From positions 496,001-560,000 of the forward strand of contig CAVQAW010000010.1 of NCBI GenBank assembly GCA_963710535.1: 64,000 nucleotides of DNA. The letters run 5' to 3'. The position numbers were made by a program, and so were the translations under genes. Source of the stretch: Pelagihabitans sp963710535 (GTDB lineage Bacteria > Bacteroidota > Bacteroidia > Flavobacteriales > Flavobacteriaceae). Below the pieces are notes generated by a model. The model did no database searches. It was not told the origin of the DNA and saw only the letters and a program-made list of their open reading frames with translations. Shown here in pieces: positions 8,633 to 15,453 of this stretch (within the stretch, counting starts at the first letter, position 1; each line of letters begins with the position of its first letter).

Positions 8633-9288
8633 TGGAAGCTGTACTAAGAACTGCCCAAACCCCTGACTGGATCACCTTTTTAATTTTTGCGAGCCTCATT
8701 TTCATCGTGTTCGCAAAGGGTTTGTTCTATGGCAGATACATGAATTTTATGATCTTGCCTTTCAACAATAAATACATCTTCCTCTATAACAAGAAAGACA
8801 AGCTGATGAATTGGTTCCAGGTATTCCTTACCATGTTTCAATTGATCAATTTTTCCCTCTTCCTTTACTTGATCGCGAAACTTTTCTTGGGCATTCCCAA
8901 AAATGACGACCCAATGGTGTTCCTGGGTATTTTGGGGGCACTTGTAGTTTTTCTACTTCTTAAAATAAGCTTTCAGTTGTTGAGCGCCTTTATTTTTGAC
9001 TCTGAAAAGACCATCTTGGAAATTATTTTTAAAAAATTGTCCTATATCAATTATAGTGCGTTGGTCATGTTCCTGGCCAATGCCGTGCTGAGCTTTATTT
9101 TTATCGATTCAAAAATTGTGGTTTATGTAGCCATTTTCTTAATTCTATTGATCAACATCATTGGTTGGTCGACATTGTTGAAGAATCATCAAAATTTCAT
9201 AGCCAGCAACTTTTTCTATTTTATTTTGTACCTTTGCGCACTTGAAATTGCACCATTAGTGCTAATTGGAAGTTACCTAAACCGCTGA
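8632..9288 (+). CDS. DUF4271 membrane protein
   Basis: 218 aa with about six hydrophobic helices: two in the first 75 residues separated by a loop with N-N-K-Y-I-F-L-Y-N-K-K-D-K, the rest in the C-terminal half. The family DUF4271 is Bacteroidota-specific, and its members usually sit directly before hemD, as here (5 nt gap to hemD). Its start codon overlaps the stop of the glycosyltransferase gene. No catalytic motif is visible; the role is unknown. Confidence 0.85.
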   Translation: MEAVLRTAQTPDWITFLIFASLIFIVFAKGLFYGRYMNFMILPFNNKYIFLYNKKDKLMNWFQVFLTMFQLINFSLFLYLIAKLFLGIPKNDDPMVFLGILGALVVFLLLKISFQLLSAFIFDSEKTILEIIFKKLSYINYSALVMFLANAVLSFIFIDSKIVVYVAIFLILLINIIGWSTLLKNHQNFIASNFFYFILYLCALEIAPLVLIGSYLNR

Positions 9289-9293
9289 AAACT

Positions 9294-10040
9294 ATGAAAG
9301 TAAAGACGATTTTGGTATCGCAGCCAGAACCGAAAATGGAGAACTCCCCTTATGCAAGATTGATTGATAAGGAAAAGGTTAAGGTAGACTTTAGACCCTT
9401 TATCCATGTAGAAGGGGTAGATGCCAAAGAGGTTCGACAACAGAAAATTGATCTTAAAAACTATAGTGCGGTAATTCTGACCAGCAGGAACGCCGTAGAC
9501 CATTATTTCAGAATGGCTGAAGAGATGCGTTTTAAGGTGCCCGATACCATGAAGTATTTTTGCCAATCGGAAGCGGTGGCCTTTTACCTTCAGAAATACG
9601 TGGTGTACAGAAAGCGCAAAATCTATGTGGGCAAAATGGATTTTTCCGAATTGGCCGGGCTGTTCAAAAAGTACAAGGACGAAAAGTATCTTCTGCCTTC
9701 TTCAGATGTTCTAAAACCTATTGTACCGGAAACCTTGAACAAGGTGGGCATTACATGGACCAGGGGAATTTTCTATAAAACGGTCATTAGTGACCTGTCG
9801 GATCTTAGGGATGTATACTACGATATTCTGGTCTTTTTCAGTCCTTCAGGGATAGAATCACTATTGAAGAATTTTCCCGATTTCAAGCAGAATGATACGC
9901 GTATCGCCGTCTTTGGAGACTCTACCGTAGAGGCTGCTACCGTTGCGGGATTGCGAATCGATATTCATGCCCCGACACCGGAAACCCCATCAATGACCAT
10001 GGCCCTTCAAAAATATATCACTACGGTCAACAAAAAATAA
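9294..10040 (+). CDS. hemD: Uroporphyrinogen-III synthase
   Basis: 248 aa, cytoplasmic. It resembles the HemD fold: an N-terminal half with the I-L-T-S-R-N-A-V-D motif (near residue 63) and a C-terminal half with L-V-F-F-S-P-S-G-I-E-S followed by I-A-V-F-G-D-S-T-V-E-A-A. HemD turns hydroxymethylbilane into uroporphyrinogen III in haem synthesis; the sequence is poorly conserved in general, and the assignment rests on these two motifs and on the DUF4271 neighbour. It is the last gene of a three-gene run. The 3' end lies 10 nt from that of convergent pckA. Confidence 0.9.
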   Translation: MKVKTILVSQPEPKMENSPYARLIDKEKVKVDFRPFIHVEGVDAKEVRQQKIDLKNYSAVILTSRNAVDHYFRMAEEMRFKVPDTMKYFCQSEAVAFYLQKYVVYRKRKIYVGKMDFSELAGLFKKYKDEKYLLPSSDVLKPIVPETLNKVGITWTRGIFYKTVISDLSDLRDVYYDILVFFSPSGIESLLKNFPDFKQNDTRIAVFGDSTVEAATVAGLRIDIHAPTPETPSMTMALQKYITTVNKK

Positions 10041-10050
10041 CGGCTTAAAA

Positions 10051-11667
10051 TCAAAAGGCATATCGCTGTGGGCCTCCCCTTCTAATTTCTTCGCTTGCGA
10101 AGGCTTCGTATTTTTTGAAATTTTCCCGAAAAGCATTCGTAAGTTTAAATGCTGTCGTATAATAGGCCAGATCGTTGTTCCATGTGGTACGGGGGCTGAG
10201 TACGCTGGTCGGGACGCCCGGACATTCCCTGGGTTGCGCGACCCCGAAGACCGAATGGATATGGTATTTGTCATAGGAGTAAAGTCCCAGATCCCCGTTG
10301 AGGACCGCATTGATCATGGCCCTGGTATATTTCAGCTTCATCCTGGTACCCACGCCATAGGGGCCACCGGTCCAACCTGTATTGACCAACCAAACGCTTA
10401 CCCCGCTTTCTTTCATTTTTTTGCTTAACATTTCGGCATACCGGGCAGGGTGCAAAGGCATAAAAGGCGCCCCGAAGCATGCCGAAAATGATGGAATGGG
10501 CTCAACCACACCTGCTTCCGTTCCGGCAACCTTTGCGGTATAGCCCGAGATAAAATGGTAAGCTGCCTGACTTGGTGTAAGTTTGGAAATGGGGGGCAGA
10601 ACCCCAAAAGCATCTGCCGTTAGAAAAAAGATATGCTTCGGGTTTTTACCAATGGAAGGCCTTTGAACGTTGTCGATATGGTAAATGGGATAACTAACCC
10701 TAGTATTCTGTGTAATTGAAGTATCGGCAAAATCGATGTTCCCATCATCGTCCACGACCACGTTCTCCAACAAGGCACCCTTTTTGATCGCCCTGTAGAT
10801 TTCCGGTTCATTTTCTTCAGAAAGATTGATGACCTTCGCATAACATCCGCCTTCAAAATTAAAGACCGCATTTTCGTTGTTCCATCCATGCTCATCGTCA
10901 CCGATCAGTTTACGGGAAGCATCCGTTGACAGTGTGGTCTTTCCCGTGCCCGATAGGCCGAAGAATATCGCGGTATCACCCTCTTTTCCCGAATTGGCAG
11001 AGCAGTGCATCGGCAACGTCTTCTTTTGAACCGGCAGTATGAAATTCAGCGCGGAAAAGATGCCTTTCTTTATTTCGCCCGTATATCCAGAACCACCTAT
11101 CAAAACTATTTTTTTGGTGAAATTCAAGATGGCAAAATTGTGCTGGCGTGTTCCATCGACTTGAGGGTCGGCTTTAAAACCAGGAGCGCTGATGACCGTC
11201 CATTCCGGGTCAAAATGCTTCAACTCTTCCGCAGTGGGGCGGATGAACATATTATAGGCAAAGAGGTTCGACCAAGGGTATTCGGTAATCACGCGGATAT
11301 CCATCCTATAGTTCGCATCTGCACAGGCGTAACAATCGCGCACGTACAATTCCTGCTCGTTCAGGTACGATATGACCTTCCCGTACAATGCATCGAAGGC
11401 CTCCGGCTCAAATGGAATGTTGATGTTCCCCCACCAAACGTCATCGGCGGTAATCGCATCCTTTACAATGAACCGATCTTGCGGAGATCTTCCCGTAAAT
11501 TCTCCAGTGTGCACCGCAAGCGCACCGGAAGCGGCTTCGCGGCCCATATGCTTATCCAAAGTGATCTCGTGCAGTTCGGCCGGAGACAGTTGGTAACCTA
11601 TTCGGTCGTGGTTTATGCCATATGCAGTAAGGGATATTGTATTGGAACTTTTTTTCGAAATATTCAT
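10051..11667 (-). CDS. pckA: Phosphoenolpyruvate carboxykinase (ATP)
   Basis: 538 aa, the expected length for ATP-dependent PEP carboxykinase, which converts oxaloacetate + ATP to PEP + CO2 in gluconeogenesis. Visible motifs are the kinase-1a loop G-L-S-G-T-G-K-T-T-L-S-T-D, the metal-binding I-G-D-D-E-H-G-W, the oxaloacetate-binding R near T-G-R-S-P-Q-D-R-F, and the Y-P-I-Y-H-I region. ATG start at 11667. A TAATTTTG -7 box lies 21 nt upstream. The gene is monocistronic and 68 nt from the DUF423 gene on the same strand. Confidence 0.97.
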   Translation of the reverse strand: MNISKKSSNTISLTAYGINHDRIGYQLSPAELHEITLDKHMGREAASGALAVHTGEFTGRSPQDRFIVKDAITADDVWWGNINIPFEPEAFDALYGKVISYLNEQELYVRDCYACADANYRMDIRVITEYPWSNLFAYNMFIRPTAEELKHFDPEWTVISAPGFKADPQVDGTRQHNFAILNFTKKIVLIGGSGYTGEIKKGIFSALNFILPVQKKTLPMHCSANSGKEGDTAIFFGLSGTGKTTLSTDASRKLIGDDEHGWNNENAVFNFEGGCYAKVINLSEENEPEIYRAIKKGALLENVVVDDDGNIDFADTSITQNTRVSYPIYHIDNVQRPSIGKNPKHIFFLTADAFGVLPPISKLTPSQAAYHFISGYTAKVAGTEAGVVEPIPSFSACFGAPFMPLHPARYAEMLSKKMKESGVSVWLVNTGWTGGPYGVGTRMKLKYTRAMINAVLNGDLGLYSYDKYHIHSVFGVAQPRECPGVPTSVLSPRTTWNNDLAYYTTAFKLTNAFRENFKKYEAFASEEIRRGGPQRYAF

Positions 11668-11688
11668 TCAAATTGGCTTTTATGGGTA

Positions 11689-11696
11689 CAAAATTA
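11689..11696 (-). promoter_or_regulatory. -7 box TAATTTTG of the pckA promoter
   Basis: Minus-strand TAATTTTG ends 21 nt before the pckA ATG and matches TAnnTTTG exactly. No TTG is seen at the usual distance upstream. Confidence 0.45.
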
Positions 11697-11735
11697 TCAT
11701 AAAATTATATTTGCCCTATCATTTTTGCGAATTTA

Positions 11736-12122
11736 TTAGTTGAATTGCCTTAAACAACGGTAGCCCAACAGGACCCAGCCGGCAATCAAGAATGTTCCTC
11801 CCACTGGGGTAATGATTCCGATGGTCGTGAAATCGAACCCGGTCAATCCATTGGTCGCCAGAAGATAAAGGGAAAAAGAGAACATGACAATGCCGATGGC
11901 CAAGCAATAAAAAATCCATTTTTTGCTTGCCACGGGCAATCGTGAGTTGGTCCCGAGCACCAGCAACAATAGGGCATGGTACATTTGGTATTTAACCCCC
12001 GTCTCGTAGGCATGCATTGCGCGAGCATCTACCAAATGCTCCAAACCATGGGCCCCAAACGCGCCTAAAACTACTGCCAATCCGCCAAAAACGATCCCCG
12101 TTAAAAATATTGTTCTGTTCAT
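11736..12122 (-). CDS. DUF423 small membrane protein
   Basis: 128 aa with four hydrophobic helices. The N-terminus M-N-R-T-I-F-L-T-G-I-V-F-G-G-L-A-V-V-L-G is followed by A-F-G-A-H-G-L, and Y-Q-M-Y-H-A-L-L-L comes near residue 45. The G-A-F-x-A-H-x-L and Y-H-A-L motifs are typical of the DUF423 (YwdK-like) family. Inner-membrane location is expected; function is not known. Start ATG at 12122, divergent from the saccharopine dehydrogenase-like gene with 79 nt between them. Confidence 0.85.
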   Translation of the reverse strand: MNRTIFLTGIVFGGLAVVLGAFGAHGLEHLVDARAMHAYETGVKYQMYHALLLLVLGTNSRLPVASKKWIFYCLAIGIVMFSFSLYLLATNGLTGFDFTTIGIITPVGGTFLIAGWVLLGYRCLRQFN

Positions 12123-12141
12123 AACTTAATGACTTACTTTT

Positions 12142-12170
12142 TTGATAAATGTAACAATTTGATACCTTCG
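12142..12170 (+). promoter_or_regulatory. Probable promoter, TTG-N18-TACCTTCG
   Basis: TTG at 12142-12144 and TACCTTCG at 12163-12170, one mismatch to TAnnTTTG, with correct spacing. It lies 31 nt before the ATG at 12202 of the saccharopine dehydrogenase-like gene. Confidence 0.4.
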
Positions 12171-12201
12171 TCCTGCGTTATATCCGACGTAAAAATAGTC
12201 A

Positions 12202-13581
12202 ATGCGTATGTTGCGAAAAATACTTGTAGTAGGTGCCGGGAAGTCGACTTCCTATCTATTGGATTATTTTTTGGAAAAATCAGCCTCCGAAAAACTTCAT
12301 TTGACCATTGGCGACCTGAATCCGGAGGGCATTCCCGAGAAAATCAGAAAACATCCCTCCTGCAAGGCGATCCAACTCGATATTTTTAATGATGTGGAGC
12401 GAAAACAGGCCATCTCCGACAGTGATATTGTGGTTTCCATGCTACCTGCCCGATTCCACATCAAAGTTGCGGAGGACTGCTTGGCCCAAAACAAGCATTT
12501 GGTCACCGCTTCCTATATCAGTGAAGAGATCAAGGCGCTCGACACTTCGGCAAAGGAAAAGGGCCTTGTTTTTATGAACGAAATCGGACTTGATCCCGGT
12601 ATTGACCATATGAGCGCAATGCAGATTATTGACCGTATTAGGGGCAAAGGGGGCAAAATGTTGCTTTTCGAATCATTTACCGGGGGCTTGGTGGCCCCTG
12701 AAAGCGACAATAACCTATGGAATTATAAATTTACCTGGAACCCAAGAAATGTTGTGGTCGCCGGGCAAGGAGGCGCGGCAAAATTTATTCAGGAAGGAAC
12801 CTATAAGTACATTCCCTACCATAAACTCTTTAGGCGCACCGAGTTTTTTGACATAGAGGGCTATGGCCGATTCGAAGGATATGCCAATAGGGATTCGCTT
12901 AATTATCGGGAGGCCTATGGATTACAAAATGCACTTACCCTTTATCGGGGCACCATGCGCCGGGTTGGTTTTTCCAAGGCTTGGAACATGTTCGTTCAAC
13001 TGGGAATGACAGACGACAGCTATACCATCGACAATTCGGAAGGGATGTCTTATCGGGAATTCGTAAACCTTTTTCTTCCCTATTCGCCAACCGATACGGT
13101 AGAACTCAAAATGAGACATTATTTGAAGATCGATCAAGATGATATCATGTGGGACAAGCTGGTGGAATTGGATCTTTTCAACCGAAATAAGACCGTTACC
13201 CTCAAGCACGCCACCCCGGCCCAAATACTACAGGCGATTCTGGAAGATAGCTGGACACTGGCCGAAAATGATAAGGATATGATCGTAATGTACCACAAGT
13301 TCGGCTTCGAAATCGAGGGCAAAAAAAAGCAGATCGATGCGAACATGGTGGTCATAGGGGAAAACAAATCGCATACCGCCATGGCCAAAACCGTAGGCCT
13401 CCCCGTAGCCATTGCCACTTTGCTCATTTTGAATCAAAAGATTACGACCCCTGGGGTTCAAATTCCGATCAGAAAAGAAGTGTACGAGCCCATTCTTCTA
13501 GAATTGCAAAAACTGGGCATCATTTTTAAGGAATATGAGGTGCCCTACTTGGGCTATAATCCTGACTCCGTGGCCAGTTAA
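12202..13581 (+). CDS. Saccharopine dehydrogenase-like oxidoreductase (Lys9 type)
   Basis: 459 aa. The Rossmann motif V-V-G-A-G-K-S-T lies at residues 9-16, with V-S-M-L-P-A-R-F-H near residue 79 and N-E-I-G-L-D-P-G-I-D-H-M near residue 130, as in saccharopine dehydrogenases of the glutamate-forming type. In eukaryotes such enzymes act in lysine metabolism; in Bacteroidota a lysine-catabolic or related carboxyamine role is plausible. The N-terminus allows M1 or M3 (M-R-M-L-R-K). The Lrp/AsnC regulator 211 nt downstream on the same strand is a possible amino-acid-responsive controller, though the genes look separately transcribed. Confidence 0.85.
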   Translation: MRMLRKILVVGAGKSTSYLLDYFLEKSASEKLHLTIGDLNPEGIPEKIRKHPSCKAIQLDIFNDVERKQAISDSDIVVSMLPARFHIKVAEDCLAQNKHLVTASYISEEIKALDTSAKEKGLVFMNEIGLDPGIDHMSAMQIIDRIRGKGGKMLLFESFTGGLVAPESDNNLWNYKFTWNPRNVVVAGQGGAAKFIQEGTYKYIPYHKLFRRTEFFDIEGYGRFEGYANRDSLNYREAYGLQNALTLYRGTMRRVGFSKAWNMFVQLGMTDDSYTIDNSEGMSYREFVNLFLPYSPTDTVELKMRHYLKIDQDDIMWDKLVELDLFNRNKTVTLKHATPAQILQAILEDSWTLAENDKDMIVMYHKFGFEIEGKKKQIDANMVVIGENKSHTAMAKTVGLPVAIATLLILNQKITTPGVQIPIRKEVYEPILLELQKLGIIFKEYEVPYLGYNPDSVAS

Positions 13582-13792
13582 GGCCTTCTCCTTCCCAAAG
13601 CGGCCAAAATTGGTTTTTTATACCGAAGGCGTCATCCAGCACTGGCAACCCCTCACAAATGGAGGCATCCCTACTGTTATTTCGATGGGTCGGCCTCAAA
13701 AATAAACGCCTAAACTTGACAATGTTAGGGCTATTATTGATTAGTATATTTAAGCAAAATGTTATTTTTACGTATAGATCAAAAGCACAAGT

Positions 13793-14263
13793 ATGAAATC
13801 TGGTAATGAAAAAATTAAAATAGATGGCATTGACAAGAAAATCCTAAGATACTTGATGCAGGATGCGCGAAAACCGGTTCTGGAAATTGCGCGAAACATT
13901 GGCATTTCCGGAGCGGCCATTCATCAAAGGCTAAGAAAATTAGAATCATCCGGACTGCTTGCAGGTTCAAAATTTTTGATCAACCCCAAGGCCATGGGTT
14001 ATACCACAATGGCCTACATAGGCATCTATTTGGACAAGGCCATGAGCAACCCTGCAGCGGTGAAACAACTCGAGAAGATTCCTGAAGTATTGGAATGCCA
14101 CTACACCACCGGCAATTGGTCGATTCTGATCAAGGTCCTCTGTAGGGACAATGAACATCTGATGCAGGTGCTCAATAAGGAAATCCAACAAATTGAGGGG
14201 GTTTCCCGAACAGAGACCTTTATTTCCCTGGCCCAGCAGATCGATCGGCAGATCACCATCTAA
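13793..14263 (+). CDS. Lrp/AsnC family transcriptional regulator
   Basis: 156 aa. An N-terminal winged helix-turn-helix starts at I-D-G-I-D-K-K-I-L-R-Y-L-M-Q-D-A-R (residues 10-26), with recognition helix I-S-G-A-A-I-H-Q-R-L-R-K-L. It is followed by the RAM/AsnC effector domain (G-Y-T-T-M-A-Y-I-G-I and C-H-Y-T-T-G-N-W). Such proteins form octamers that sense amino acids. The 5' region (13582-13792) has no gene, and a TATTTTTA near-match to the -7 box lies about 25 nt upstream. The gene is followed by a strong terminator. Confidence 0.93.
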   Translation: MKSGNEKIKIDGIDKKILRYLMQDARKPVLEIARNIGISGAAIHQRLRKLESSGLLAGSKFLINPKAMGYTTMAYIGIYLDKAMSNPAAVKQLEKIPEVLECHYTTGNWSILIKVLCRDNEHLMQVLNKEIQQIEGVSRTETFISLAQQIDRQITI

Positions 14264-14313
14264 AATGGATTAAATCAACGCGATTTCCAAGAGATTCCTT
14301 TTTAACCATGAAA

Positions 14314-14344
14314 AAGCCCATCCAGAAAAAATCCGGACGGGCTT
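14314..14344. terminator. Bidirectional intrinsic terminator between converging genes
   Basis: AAGCCC (14314-14319) pairs with GGGCTT (14339-14344), and TCC (14321-14323) with GGA (14335-14337), with one mismatch between. An A-run before and a T/A-rich tail after let it work for the Lrp gene (+) and the metallopeptidase gene (-). Confidence 0.75.
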
Positions 14345-14362
14345 CTCAAAATATCATTTGAA

Positions 14363-15058
14363 TCAATCCCTTCCGCCAAGTACCTGCATTCCCCAGTAGA
14401 CCAAGGTAGCCAAGGAACCTATGGCAGCCACCAGATAGGTACGGGCCGCCCACTTGAGCGCGTCCTCAGAACCTTTGTATTCTTCCTGGGTCACCATGTT
14501 CTTCGCTTTTAACCATGCCAATGCACGGTTACTGGCATCGTATTCAACGGGCAAGGTGATAAAACTGAACAATGTGGCGAGGCCCATCATGGCCAATCCT
14601 GCAACGGCGACATAATAACCTAGTCCCATACCGGCAGCAGCACCGAGCATCAGGCCACCAAAGACTACCCACATGCTCAGCCCTGAAGTGATGCTCACTA
14701 CAGGCACCAATTTAGACCGCAGGGAAAGCCACTCGTACGCTTGGGCGTGCTGAACAGCGTGTCCACATTCATGGGCAGCCACGGCCGCAGCGGATGCATT
14801 GCGTTGGCTATAGACCCCTTCGCTAAGGTTAACGGTCTTATTTTTTGGGTTGTAGTGGTCGCTCAGCATCCCCGGAGTGGAAACCACCTTTACGTCGCGA
14901 ATACCGTGATCGGCCAGCATTTTTTCGGCGATTTCGGCTCCGCTCATCCCATTTCGTAAATGCACCTTCGAATAGAACTTGAACTTCTTCTTTAACTGGT
15001 TGCTTACCAACCAACTGACCAGGGCAATGGCACCAATCAGTATATAATATCCCATCAT
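14363..15058 (-). CDS. Membrane zinc metallopeptidase (YugP family)
   Basis: 231 aa. An N-terminal membrane helix (residues 4-18) is followed by a cytoplasmic domain with the zinc motif A-A-H-E-C-G-H-A-V-Q-H (HExxH near residue 92). Two or three further hydrophobic segments and a C-terminal helix follow. This arrangement and the L-S-E-G-V-Y before the zinc site match the YugP family of neutral zinc metallopeptidases, whose substrates are mostly unknown. ATG at 15058. The gene ends at the shared terminator with the Lrp gene. Confidence 0.9.
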   Translation of the reverse strand: MMGYYILIGAIALVSWLVSNQLKKKFKFYSKVHLRNGMSGAEIAEKMLADHGIRDVKVVSTPGMLSDHYNPKNKTVNLSEGVYSQRNASAAAVAAHECGHAVQHAQAYEWLSLRSKLVPVVSITSGLSMWVVFGGLMLGAAAGMGLGYYVAVAGLAMMGLATLFSFITLPVEYDASNRALAWLKAKNMVTQEEYKGSEDALKWAARTYLVAAIGSLATLVYWGMQVLGGRD

Positions 15059-15453
15059 AATTTTTCAAATTAATTTTACATTGATGATATCAAAGATAAT
15101 ACTGAATCCCGATATCATTGCTACATAAAGCAAAAACCCCGCCAATCTTCGTAATTCGCATTAAGCGGTTCAGGGGGAGAATATTTCATGACAAAATGTA
15201 CGGGCCATGCCAAAACGACTTCCCATTCCAAATGGAGCAACTTTAGCCTTGAGGGCAGGATTAGTATCGCCATTACCATGCAGGCGGCATAGTGGAAAAG
15301 GCCCCGGCTTATTGGCCGTGCAATTATGAGCTACCATTCGAAGAATTATAATAGATCTTCGTACGTGCTCTTTGCACAGCGCCTTAAATCGACCTTCATG
15401 TCAACAAAAAGAATGTCTGGCCCTTAATAAATTCTTGAAAAGGGCAAAATCGA
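15059..15453. other. Intergenic region without a clear gene
   Basis: 395 bp between the metallopeptidase and leuS 3' ends. The only coding-like piece is a 52-codon minus-strand frame at 15121-15279 (M-V-M-A-I-L-I-L-P-S-R), with no visible ribosome site and no family I recognise. The leuS terminator should be in the right part, but I find no GC-rich hairpin with a T-run there. Confidence 0.5.

Noticed and set aside
8632..10040. DUF4271-hemD pair as a new haem-related system
   Set aside because: The pairing is already common in Bacteroidota and shows nothing unusual here beyond the unknown role of DUF4271.
11706..11713. TATATTTG on the plus strand between pckA and the DUF423 gene
   Set aside because: It points toward genes on the opposite strand and has no plus-strand gene within 480 nt. 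An 8-mer with two free bases in AT-rich DNA is expected by chance.
11005..11739. 244-codon plus-strand frame opposite pckA
   Set aside because: Complementary to the conserved PEP carboxykinase; composition rich in R, F and I as expected for a shadow.
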